Origin: Candidatus Harpocratesius repetitus
GTDB taxonomy: Archaea; Asgardarchaeota; Lokiarchaeia; Sigyniarchaeales; Promethearchaeaceae
Length of the DNA: 64,000 bases
Assembly: GCA_021498095.1 (NCBI GenBank)
Contig: JAIZWK010000001.1
Location: forward strand, 2,915,450-2,979,449
Direction: 5' to 3'
The position numbers and the translations under genes are program-made. Below the pieces are notes generated by a model. It worked only from the letters and a program-made list of their open reading frames with translations, was not told the origin of the DNA and ran no database searches. Shown in pieces: positions 10,139 through 18,390 of the stretch; the first letter of the stretch is position 1, and the number at the start of each line of letters is the position of its first letter.

Positions 10139-11143
10139 TTATAGAATACTATAAAGGATTTTTATATAAGCATCAATTTCTTGTTGAGAAATTGGAGATT
10201 CAGACTGTTCACGCATTATTATCAAATAAATCCAACCACTTGTTTTTTCTAAAGGAAAACGGGCAATAAAAAATTGTTTTTCTGCTCGATTCACTAGCAT
10301 TTCTTTTGATTCACCTGAATTCTTATCCAAAGAATCAAGAAGAGTAAGAAAATATGGTGTGGAGTTTTGAATAATTCGTTTAGAAGTTTCATCCTTAAAA
10401 TATTTAGCAATTAATAAGGAATTTTGATCTAAAACAATTGATGCATTAGAATTCACCTTTTCGCTAAATTGCCCAATAGTCTCATCCAACAAATGCGAAA
10501 GTGGATAAAGTTGAAGCAAAATCTGAGAAAAAGACGACATTATTGTCCAAAGTTCATAAATCGTTGTTTCAAAGAAAGTTACATTAAATTCTTCATTAAC
10601 AATTTTTTTAATCCGTTCTTGTAAATCAATCAGTTTTCCTTTAATATGAACACTATTCAACTTTAAATATTCCGGGTCTGCTTTATGAAAGAATACGTAG
10701 ATAAGAGGATTGATTTGTAATTTTTTAAATTGAATTATCACATCCCTAAAATAGGAAAGTGCTTCGTCATATCGTTTTGAATCTTGTATGTCGATTGTAT
10801 AAATGCACACAGAAGTATGATCAAAAAATTTTGTGGGTTCCTTTAAGTAGGCAATTCTGTAAAGTTCTTGTCCTCCAAGATCCCATTCAGAAATCTGTTT
10901 TCCCAAATACTTAAAAATTTGACGTTGGGCTTGGCGAGTGGGCTTAAGAAGTGCAATTTGTGAAATTTCTCTCTTTAATGAATAAATTATCGATGTTTTA
11001 CCAGAATTATCTAGTCCAGTAAAAAGAATTTTATCTTCGGATTCTCTTTTTTCTTCTAAAGCAGATTTTTCCTTTAACATAGCTTCTAATGGCGGAATTT
11101 GAGATGTGTTTATCGAATCTTCTTTTGTCAAAATTATCCCCAC
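10139..11143 (-). CDS. Rag/Gtr-like GTPase with C-terminal roadblock-like domain
   Basis: The GTPase core shows G1 GLDNSGKTS (43-51), G3 WDLGGQE (87-93) and, at the G4 position, HKAD (153-156) in place of NKxD. The HKxD form is characteristic of eukaryotic Rag/Gtr GTPases. After the core comes a stretch of the form F-E-T-T-I-Y...S-Q-I-L-L-Q-L-Y-P, closely resembling the join between the RagA GTPase and its C-terminal roadblock domain as I recall it. The last 110 residues (SIVLDQNSLLIAKY onward) look like that roadblock fold. There is no signal peptide or prenylation motif. Rag GTPases act as dimers in amino-acid sensing; that role here is inference. A related protein is encoded at 16472-17989. 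Confidence 0.82.
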   Translation of the reverse strand: MGIILTKEDSINTSQIPPLEAMLKEKSALEEKRESEDKILFTGLDNSGKTSIIYSLKREISQIALLKPTRQAQRQIFKYLGKQISEWDLGGQELYRIAYLKEPTKFFDHTSVCIYTIDIQDSKRYDEALSYFRDVIIQFKKLQINPLIYVFFHKADPEYLKLNSVHIKGKLIDLQERIKKIVNEEFNVTFFETTIYELWTIMSSFSQILLQLYPLSHLLDETIGQFSEKVNSNASIVLDQNSLLIAKYFKDETSKRIIQNSTPYFLTLLDSLDKNSGESKEMLVNRAEKQFFIARFPLEKTSGWIYLIIMREQSESPISQQEIDAYIKILYSIL

Positions 11144-11286
11144 AAATTATTTAATGGTAATAAGTTACATTTTTTCCTATTAAAACTTAACTTCAGATTT
11201 TTTTTAGATTAACAATCTTAATCATCTGGTAACAAAAAATGTAACAAAAAAAGAATATATAAAAAGGTAAATCTAAAAAAGTAAAT

Positions 11287-13812
11287 TTAAAACCGTTTTT
11301 TCTTCTTTACTATTAAAATTACAGCTCCTGTTACAATTACTGCTGCACCTCCTCCGATACTTGCAGGTAATACCCATTTAGGTAATGGTGCTTTATATTC
11401 AGGTGTATAAATTGGAGAATGAAGAACAGTTAAATTGTAATGGGAAAGACGGAATCTATAAGAAATTATTTCAGATCCAGGATCGGAAATTTGAATATAT
11501 ATTTTAAAATGCTTAGGAGCGATTCCAACTTCAAATGATTGATTAGCATTTGAACTTGCAGAGACAATTACATCTAGATTAGGAGTCCCTGGTCCTGTTA
11601 GAGTTGTCCAAACATTATTATATAATAGAGTAATCCATAACGTTCCAGCAAGAGAAATATTTGTTTTTAAAATAAATTGATACCAATCAAATTGTCTTGA
11701 AGCATTTACATCAATTAAAATTTTATTAGTTTGAGAAATATTAATTGATGAAATAGTTGTATAATATACTGTATCATAATCAAGACCTGTCCCGATTTGG
11801 CGGTTTACTTCAGAAATTTCAGTTATAGAATGGGATTTAAACATATCTTTTAGACTAAATGAACTAACACGCACATCTAAAGTTTCATTATAACTAACAA
11901 ATCCGCTCCCTAAATCAATTTCTGCTTGATATGGCCAAACAGCAAGTAGTCCTTCACCATTATTTGAAATAAATGAAGATCCGGATTCAAAAAAGTATTG
12001 AATGAACCCAACAACTTCTTCTTCATCTGTATCTAATAAAATTGGACTAGTGAGACCAGAACTGCTGTAAATATAAGTTGAATTATCGAATTTAGAAATT
12101 TGAGCAAAAGAATATTTAAATCTCAAGCGAAAAGGGTAATTTTCAAAATCAGAATTATCACCTCTTACTATAGACAGATTTACTCCAAACATAATTGGAT
12201 CTTCATATGTAAAATTCACAACAAATGGTTCAAGAAAACTACCTTCTCCATTAATTGAGGCAATATGATCGAGTGAATATCTTGATTTATCAGAGATTGA
12301 AATGATTTCATTGTCTATTGCTAGATCTTTGTGAGCTAATTCAGTAAATTCCTTTGTAATTACAGATTTTAATTCAACATATTCATTATTTATTCCAATT
12401 CCTGAATGTGTAAAAAAGATAAAATAATCTCCAGGATCAAAAGAATAAAAATGTGAATTATATAATTTACTTAATTCTAAACTTGTATGAACATTTCCAT
12501 ATGAATCTTTATAATAAATACTCGATGAAGGTGCAGAGTCTAATGTGTATTGTGGATTACCAGAAATAATTGAAACGTTAAAATAGGCACATGTACTCTC
12601 ATTTACATGAAATTTCCAAACATTATTGGGATTTTTTACAGAAATTTCTAACAATTGAGTTGAACCAAGAATATATTCAGAAGGAGTAATTAGATTTATA
12701 TTAAAATTATAATAACAGAGTTCTCGTATAGGAATTGAACCAGACCAGTAGTAAAAATCCCGGTAAATTACTTGTAAATAAGCTGTTCCACTAAATGATA
12801 TAAATTCTGAATGATCTTCTCCATCAGCTTGTATTGCCTTCATATCATATCCATCAGGAGTAGGAATTGCTAATTGAATATAGGCAGAGCTAGCTTGACC
12901 CCAAATAAAATCGAAATTATAATTCAAAATTTGATTTGCTTCGACATTAATCGCGTAAGATTGAATTGGAAGAGATTCTTGAGATTCTAAACTAGCTGGA
13001 TTAATTTTATCGTAATCTTCTGATTTATAAGTCACATAAGATCCATATTCTATCTTTGATGTCGGTGAAATTTCTTGTAACTCTAAAATAATATCTTTAG
13101 AATTTGGTATAAAATTTAACTGATAGAAACCTAATTCATCAGCAGTAAAAATTAACATAGTTCGATATGGATCACCACCTGGAGCAACGTCAGGTAGATT
13201 TTGGAATGAATAATCCACAGGATTCCCAGATGGAGATAAAAGAGCAATAATTGTAAACACATCATCATGATCAAAATATAAAATATGAAGTCCTTCCTGA
13301 TTCACTATCAAATTAAACTGTAGATTTAGCATATTTGTTGGGTCTAATCTAAAATAGCTTATTTTATTAGGTGCAATTTCCCCAAGGTTATTAAGTCTCA
13401 TTGAAATATTATATCTGGGAGTTTCTCCATCTAATTCAGTTGCATTTTCAACTTTCATCCAATTAACTTGTTCCCAAGGATCAACTTGATTATTTGAAAA
13501 ATAACCAACGCTACCAATAAATTGTGGATACTGTCGAATATCATTACTTGTCATGGGATAACCCATATTTGGATTTCCATATTTATCAGTCAAAGAAAAT
13601 TTTCCTGGTTTATTTCCTGAAACGTAAATATCATTAATTGTATTTTTTTCAGATATTAATGCAAGTCGCTTATAAGAATCATTTTGTTCTGTTCCCTCAA
13701 TACTAATAGTTGTATCTGTCGATAAAGATATATCCGCTACCCCAAAATTAATACTACTCACAGCAATTAATAGCAAAATTGATATGAGAATCATTTTATT
13801 TTTATTTTTCAT
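11287..13812 (-). CDS. Secreted, C-terminally membrane-anchored surface protein
   Basis: The 841-residue protein has an N-terminal signal peptide (KNKMILISILLLIAVSS), a long beta-rich extracellular region with many N-glycosylation sequons (NxS/T), and a C-terminal membrane helix near 812-835 followed by KKKKRF. This gives a type I surface-protein layout. I recognise no named domain; several stretches of 90-120 residues could be jelly-roll or pre-peptidase-like beta sandwiches. No clear sortase-type tripartite sorting motif is seen before the helix, although an archaeosortase is encoded at 19960. The gene stands alone, with a 309-base divergent gap to the next gene. Confidence 0.8.
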   Translation of the reverse strand: MKNKNKMILISILLLIAVSSINFGVADISLSTDTTISIEGTEQNDSYKRLALISEKNTINDIYVSGNKPGKFSLTDKYGNPNMGYPMTSNDIRQYPQFIGSVGYFSNNQVDPWEQVNWMKVENATELDGETPRYNISMRLNNLGEIAPNKISYFRLDPTNMLNLQFNLIVNQEGLHILYFDHDDVFTIIALLSPSGNPVDYSFQNLPDVAPGGDPYRTMLIFTADELGFYQLNFIPNSKDIILELQEISPTSKIEYGSYVTYKSEDYDKINPASLESQESLPIQSYAINVEANQILNYNFDFIWGQASSAYIQLAIPTPDGYDMKAIQADGEDHSEFISFSGTAYLQVIYRDFYYWSGSIPIRELCYYNFNINLITPSEYILGSTQLLEISVKNPNNVWKFHVNESTCAYFNVSIISGNPQYTLDSAPSSSIYYKDSYGNVHTSLELSKLYNSHFYSFDPGDYFIFFTHSGIGINNEYVELKSVITKEFTELAHKDLAIDNEIISISDKSRYSLDHIASINGEGSFLEPFVVNFTYEDPIMFGVNLSIVRGDNSDFENYPFRLRFKYSFAQISKFDNSTYIYSSSGLTSPILLDTDEEEVVGFIQYFFESGSSFISNNGEGLLAVWPYQAEIDLGSGFVSYNETLDVRVSSFSLKDMFKSHSITEISEVNRQIGTGLDYDTVYYTTISSINISQTNKILIDVNASRQFDWYQFILKTNISLAGTLWITLLYNNVWTTLTGPGTPNLDVIVSASSNANQSFEVGIAPKHFKIYIQISDPGSEIISYRFRLSHYNLTVLHSPIYTPEYKAPLPKWVLPASIGGGAAVIVTGAVILIVKKKKRF

Positions 13813-14121
13813 AAGAATTCAACTCTCATTTTTTTTTTCAAACTTTATTCTGTTTTTCCTCTTTATTTTTCCGTTTTATTGCTTTGAAAGATATTATCTC
13901 CCAATTGATTAAAAAGGAATTATTTTTCAACTTTAAAAATTTTTCCGATGAAGAAAAAAACTTTAATTTTTGGTTTACATACAAAATCACTCACCGAAAT
14001 TCTTATATTTCAAAAAATTCATAAGGTATTTACCCTTCTGTAAAATAAGATTTTACTTTTGCTAAAAACATAACAAAACAAAAAAAACAATTTTGGAGGA
14101 AAGATTGTTATTCAAATAAAA
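13813..14121. other. 309-base divergent intergenic region
   Basis: This AT-rich gap separates the surface-protein gene (minus) from the small GTPase gene (plus) and must carry both promoters. It contains several A/T tracts and TATA-like stretches, for example TTATATTT near 14005. A GGAGGA ribosome binding site at 14096-14101 belongs to the plus-strand gene. No gene or longer repeat is seen. Confidence 0.5.
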
Positions 14122-14679
14122 GTGAAAGTGATATTAATTGGGCGGGCAGCTGTAGGAAAAACTGCAATTCTCTCCCGGTTAATCACTGGTGACTATTTTA
14201 AGGATTATTTCCCAACCCTTGGTGTTGATTTCATGCTCAAGGATTACTCAAAAAGAGCAATTTATGTTCATTTTTTTGATTTTGGGGGAACTTCTATTTC
14301 AAATTTACTGATATCTCCATTTTTAGCAGATACTCAATTAGTTTTGCTAGTAACTGATTTATTTTCTGTAAGTGAAGCTGTTTTTTTTAATAATATTATC
14401 GTTCAAATTCAGGAACTAAATAAAGAACAAGTTCAATTTATCTTGATTCGTAATAAAATAGAAATTTTTCCTTTTACAAACAATGAAATAAAATGTTTAA
14501 AAAATTTTAACCAGAATAAACACATTCCAATAATTTCAGTTTCAGCTAAAACTTCTGAGAATTTTACAACATTAAAAAGAGAGATTTTCGATAAATTAGC
14601 ACTATATTCAAAGAAAGTCTATTTAGCAGGAGCATATTTTGATTGTGAAATGAGTGCACTTACTGATAAATACTTTTGA
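14122..14679 (+). CDS. Degenerate Rab-like small GTPase
   Basis: The 185-residue protein opens directly with a small-GTPase core: P-loop GRAAVGKT at residues 6-13, effector-type PTLGVDF, then DFGGTS where the usual form is DxGGQE, NKIE instead of NKxD, and SAK as G5. The catalytic glutamine and the guanine-specifying aspartate are therefore both changed, which suggests slow hydrolysis or altered nucleotide binding. The first usable conventional start is GTG 14122, but the strong GGAGGA at 14096-14101 is 20 bases away. In-frame ATT codons at 14104 and 14110 would be better spaced. The 3' end overlaps the converging LOG gene by 20 bases. Confidence 0.8.
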   Translation: MKVILIGRAAVGKTAILSRLITGDYFKDYFPTLGVDFMLKDYSKRAIYVHFFDFGGTSISNLLISPFLADTQLVLLVTDLFSVSEAVFFNNIIVQIQELNKEQVQFILIRNKIEIFPFTNNEIKCLKNFNQNKHIPIISVSAKTSENFTTLKREIFDKLALYSKKVYLAGAYFDCEMSALTDKYF

Positions 14680-15184
14680 TTAATTTTATCACTTCTTGTG
14701 ATGAATGAGCATTAAGTATTTTATCATTGCGCGTATTATCAATTGATGTTCCTGCCAATTTAGCGGACCATCCTCCTGTATTGGATAAGCTTATTATTTT
14801 TTTCCCCATTTTCCATGCTAATGCGATCTCACTCAAAGTACCTGAAGCACCTGAAATAGTAACCACAACATCAGCCATAGAAACTAATATTACATTCCTA
14901 CTTTCTCCCATTCCAGTTGGAATCGGAATTGAAATATAAGGATTTGCAGATTCTTTCGTAGCAGTTGGAAGAATTCCAACAACAATTCCATTTTTTAAAA
15001 AAGCACCTTTAGCTGCAGCTTCCATTACACCTGTAAGTCCACCACAAGCAACAATATAGCCGTTCTCTGCTAGTAAACTTCCTAATTCTTCTGATATTTT
15101 GTATATTTCCTTAGATATTGTCTTTGAACCACAAACACTAACAATAGGCTTAAAATTTTTAGAAATTTCCATAATTTCGATCAC
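14660..15184 (-). CDS. LOG/SLOG-family Rossmann nucleotide-binding protein
   Basis: The 174-residue protein matches the TIGR00725-type branch of the LOG superfamily. It has the glycine motif CGGLTGVMEAAAKGA near residues 47-61, a GESRN stretch, and SGASGTLSE near 115-123, corresponding to the family's PGGxGTxxE. LOG proteins bind nucleotides; some release cytokinin-like bases from ribotides, but this branch is mostly uncharacterised. GTG 15184 and an ATG four codons later are both possible starts. Its promoter region holds the 10-bp tandem repeat at 15245-15318, and its 3' end overlaps the small GTPase gene on the other strand. Confidence 0.85.
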   Translation of the reverse strand: MIEIMEISKNFKPIVSVCGSKTISKEIYKISEELGSLLAENGYIVACGGLTGVMEAAAKGAFLKNGIVVGILPTATKESANPYISIPIPTGMGESRNVILVSMADVVVTISGASGTLSEIALAWKMGKKIISLSNTGGWSAKLAGTSIDNTRNDKILNAHSSQEVIKLIKSIYQ

Positions 15185-15244
15185 TTTTTACTTTTAACAA
15201 ATCATTTATTATCATATCATAAAAAATCTTTATCAACTATTTCT

Positions 15245-15318
15245 GATCTCTCTCGATCTCTCTCGATCTCTCTCGATCTCTCTCGATCTCTCTCGATCTC
15301 TCTCGATCTCTCTCGATC
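15245..15318. repeat. Tandem repeat, 10-bp unit, seven copies plus a partial
   Basis: The unit GATCTCTCTC is repeated seven times exactly from 15245 to 15314 and then starts again (GATC to 15318). Two related GATCAATTTC/CGATCAATTT pieces follow. It lies just behind the PurM-like gene and 61 bases before the start of the LOG gene. The copies are identical, so the array is young or unstable. There are no spacers, so it is not a CRISPR. Confidence 0.95.
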
Positions 15319-15322
15319 AATT

Positions 15323-16321
15323 TCATTCAATTTCGATCAATTTTTTTTGCAAATTATAAAATTGTATATGAATTTCAGGTTCGTTCTGAACTGTTCCAAT
15401 CATAGTAAATTCCATTTTACAATTTTTAATTTCTTTTCGAATTTCATCGATATTTTCTTTTGATCCACTAATTAAGAATGCAGAGGTAAGGAATAAAAAT
15501 AGAAAATCTTCGAATATATATGGCATTTGAGTTTGTTCAACTGCTTTTTCAATTTGCTCTAAATCAATTTTAGCCCCCAATCCATTATATTGCATCATTT
15601 GATAAATAGTTCCTAAAATTCCACCATTTGAAATATCCTTACTTGAATGAATAAGTCTTTTCTTTGCTAATGTTTGAAAAAATATTCGTTTTTTATAAAA
15701 TTCTTCGCTTGTTTTCATGGTAATTGTATCCCAATACATTGGATTAGCTTTTGCGGGACATCCTTCTCTATCCCAAATAATTGCTAAAAAATCACCTACT
15801 TGAGCACCTTTGGAAGAAATGTAATATTCAGCTGGACATTCCCCTACTATAGTTGAAGATAAAAAAAGGTTCTCTGAGTCAGTAATAGAATGCCCTCGAA
15901 TTAATGGAACTTTAAATATTTTTGTTCCATGTAAAATTCCACGAATTATTTCATTTCCTATCTTATGGGAAGAAAAGGCAACAATTATACTACAAGCAGT
16001 AGGATTCCCCCCACAAGCAATAATATCATCAATTCCTACATATATAGAAGAAAATCCAGCACCAAAAGGGGATTTTTTTACAAATTCAGGTAAAATTGCA
16101 TCAGTAGTTATTAGAGAAAGGGTAGAACTTGATTTTTTTGAAGGAATTATGGCAGCATCTTCTCCTAAATTCTTCTGGACAATTTGTGGAGAAAAGCTTT
16201 CCATTTGAATTTTCTGTAAAATTGGATTTAATCTCCTTTTTTCACTGATATTTCGTGATTGATGAAAGTGGTTGTAAATATTATATAATTTTTGCTCATT
16301 GCTTAAATTTTTCTTTTCCAT
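15323..16321 (-). CDS. AIR synthase-related (PurM/SelD/ThiL-like) protein
   Basis: The 332-residue protein has the two-domain layout of the PurM superfamily, whose members are ATP-dependent amino- or phosphotransferases. The N-terminal nucleotide-binding motif is GEDAAII near residue 53, followed by TTDAILPEF and a GIDDIIACGGNP stretch, with SKDISNGG near 226 in the C-terminal half. It looks closest to the AIR-synthase-related proteins grouped with methanogenesis marker 2, whose substrate is unknown. It is not the true PurM of purine synthesis, since no purine genes are near. The gene is divergent from the three-part GTPase gene over 150 bases. Confidence 0.75.
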   Translation of the reverse strand: MEKKNLSNEQKLYNIYNHFHQSRNISEKRRLNPILQKIQMESFSPQIVQKNLGEDAAIIPSKKSSSTLSLITTDAILPEFVKKSPFGAGFSSIYVGIDDIIACGGNPTACSIIVAFSSHKIGNEIIRGILHGTKIFKVPLIRGHSITDSENLFLSSTIVGECPAEYYISSKGAQVGDFLAIIWDREGCPAKANPMYWDTITMKTSEEFYKKRIFFQTLAKKRLIHSSKDISNGGILGTIYQMMQYNGLGAKIDLEQIEKAVEQTQMPYIFEDFLFLFLTSAFLISGSKENIDEIRKEIKNCKMEFTMIGTVQNEPEIHIQFYNLQKKLIEIE

Positions 16322-16471
16322 TTTTCTTTTCCACTTGACAAAATTTCAAATAGAAGATCTATTCATACATTATTTAAGTAAAAATAACCAACTATCTACA
16401 TATATCAACGAATCAAAAATAAAAAAGATATTTTACATCAATAGAGCTAATTATATAATAAGGGAGTATTT

Positions 16472-17989
16472 ATGGTGCAAAAACAAACAGAAAATCTCAT
16501 CATTAAAGGGAGTGTTTTTTCTATTTTTGGCCAAATGGGTCCAGAAGCGATTTTTGGCTTTCCTGTTCCTAAAGATGGCCGTATTAAAGATTTAGAAGAA
16601 GAATATATTACTTCTGACTTCACTCAACAAAGTTACATGCAAGTTGCAATTAAAAGTATCGCTCTCTTATTAAGTGATTATTCTCTAGAAAGTTCTGAAG
16701 AAGATCATTTAGAAAAAAACGAAATTTTTGGTGTTCTTCCTTATCCTGATATTCATACAATTGGGTTTACCTATTTTACTTATTATTTCTCCAAAAATTC
16801 ACAACGATATTCCCCTATTACACTTACATTGTTTATTCCTGAACATCATAGAAGCTTTATTTATGATAGTCTTCCTCGTTTAAAGGAACCTACTCGCAAA
16901 TTTGCTCAATTTTTAATTGATACCATAAAGCAATATAATATCACATCTGAAGCGGAAGGTACTCCAATTTTTCCACAAATTCTTCCTAATTTTGTCGAAT
17001 TTTTTAAAAAACTTCAATCTATTCAAAGTAAACCGATTTCTCCTGTTACTAAACACCGACGGATAAAAATTCTATTTACAGGACTAGAAAATACAGGTAA
17101 AACTAGTTTTTTATTAACAATAAAGAGGAATTTTAGCGCACTTCCTTCTTTACTTCCAACAACCAAACCAACTCAAGATACCTTAGATTTTCTCGGCACA
17201 ACTATTCTTAAATGGGATATACCAGGCAAAAAAGAGATTCGTGAAGAAATAATCCAAAAATCTGATATATTTATTTTTGAAACAGATGTGTTATATTATT
17301 TTATCGATGTTCAAAATCCTCGAATAGAAGAAAATTTAGAATTCTTAACAAAAATATTAGATATTTGTGAAGAAAATAAACAAAATATACCAATTATCTT
17401 TATCTTAACAAAATTTGATGAAGATATAAGTCAGCAAGAAAATATCTTACAAAACTTATCAAAAATTAAAAATAAAATGATTTCTATTTTACGAGATCAT
17501 CCATATAAATTCTTTCATACATCAATTTTTTCTATATACTCTGTTCTAAACGCTTTTAGTTTTGGATTAAGACAACTTTCACCAAATCGACCATTACTTG
17601 AACATATTTTACGTGATTTCATCGTAGAACACGAAATTATTAGTAGTCTTTTATTGAATGAAAATGGTTTAGTTATTGCATCAGTTGAAAGAAAACATGA
17701 AATGATGGGAAAATATCTATCAGTAAATCAAGTTTTTGAAATTGCTGCACCTCAATTCACCACAATTGCACATCAATTCAGCAATCTTCACCCAGAAATT
17801 AAAGGAGGTGTGAGCAAATATCAATTTTCAAACACTGATTTTGTATTTTTATATAAATTTCAAGTAAATGAATTTATATTTTTCGCATTATTCTACTCTA
17901 AAAATAGCGATTGTGCTGAAATATTGGAAAAAGAATTCCCAAAATTTCAGAAAAAGATTCATAATTTGCTTATTCTTTATATAAAATGA
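16472..17989 (+). CDS. Three-part protein: longin-like region, Rag-like GTPase, roadblock-like region
   Basis: The 505-residue protein has an N-terminal alpha/beta region (about 1-160, starting IIKGSVFSIFGQMGPEAIFGFP) that may be a longin-type fold. A GTPase follows, with G1 GLENTGKTS (204-212), G3 WDIPGKKE (248-255, lacking the catalytic Gln) and G4 TKFD. The C-terminal region from about 380 (SSLLLNENGLVIASVERK) resembles a roadblock fold. The segment F-F-H-T-S-I-F-S-I-Y-S-V-L joining GTPase and tail aligns by eye with the Rag-like protein at 10139-11143, so the two are paralogues. The ATG has an AGGGAG site 5 bases upstream. Fold calls for the outer regions are inference. Confidence 0.75.
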   Translation: MVQKQTENLIIKGSVFSIFGQMGPEAIFGFPVPKDGRIKDLEEEYITSDFTQQSYMQVAIKSIALLLSDYSLESSEEDHLEKNEIFGVLPYPDIHTIGFTYFTYYFSKNSQRYSPITLTLFIPEHHRSFIYDSLPRLKEPTRKFAQFLIDTIKQYNITSEAEGTPIFPQILPNFVEFFKKLQSIQSKPISPVTKHRRIKILFTGLENTGKTSFLLTIKRNFSALPSLLPTTKPTQDTLDFLGTTILKWDIPGKKEIREEIIQKSDIFIFETDVLYYFIDVQNPRIEENLEFLTKILDICEENKQNIPIIFILTKFDEDISQQENILQNLSKIKNKMISILRDHPYKFFHTSIFSIYSVLNAFSFGLRQLSPNRPLLEHILRDFIVEHEIISSLLLNENGLVIASVERKHEMMGKYLSVNQVFEIAAPQFTTIAHQFSNLHPEIKGGVSKYQFSNTDFVFLYKFQVNEFIFFALFYSKNSDCAEILEKEFPKFQKKIHNLLILYIK

Positions 17990-18382
17990 TTCACTGCGAA
18001 GATTATAATTACATTAATTATAATAACATTAATAATAATAAGATAAAAAAGTTAGAACGAAAAAAGGGATCTAATCCAAACATTTTTTTTATTTCATTTT
18101 TCCGACGAAAATTATTCTTCTTCGATGAAATAGATATTAAAAGATAGATTTTTCAAGCAATCCAAATGGAGAAATTAACTGAAAGGGAGAAATCCCTACG
18201 AAGTTCAATCACAATTTTGGAAGGTACTTAAAGTAATCAAAAAATAAATCATGTTAAAAATTTGAATCCGAAATGGAATCTTGGGTAAATTTTGGAATTT
18301 TATTTTCAAAACATTTACAAAGGAGGGGGACAATTATTTAATCGTCAAACCAAATAACCACCCTAAAGGTGAACCATAAAGT
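17990..18382. other. 393-base intergenic region upstream of the transposase
   Basis: This gap holds an eight-T run at 18083-18090 (probable terminator). A two-part hairpin joins 18091-18097 with 18125-18131 (ATTTCAT/ATGAAAT plus an inner stem). A perfect 5-bp hairpin with a GAAA tetraloop sits at 18184-18197. The left side of the transposase element also lies here. A 21-codon frame from ATG 18166 exists but has nothing to support it. Confidence 0.5.
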
Positions 18383-18390
18383 TTGTCCCC
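18326..18390 (+). promoter_or_regulatory. Long hairpin covering the transposase start codon
   Basis: GGGGACAA at 18326-18333 is the exact reverse complement of TTGTCCCC at 18383-18390, and the latter begins with the TTG start codon of the transposase. The AAAGGTGA ribosome binding site at 18365-18372 lies in the loop. Folding would bury the start codon and could limit transposase synthesis, as is known for other insertion sequences; this is inference. Confidence 0.4.

Noticed and set aside
15245..15318. CRISPR array
   Set aside because: The repeats are only 10 bp and directly adjacent with no spacers.
16299..16595. A 98-codon plus-strand gene
   Set aside because: It overlaps the starts of two well-supported genes in another frame and has low-complexity composition.
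18166..18231. Small ORF of 21 codons
   Set aside because: No ribosome binding site or similarity; it contains a GAAA hairpin that better explains the sequence.
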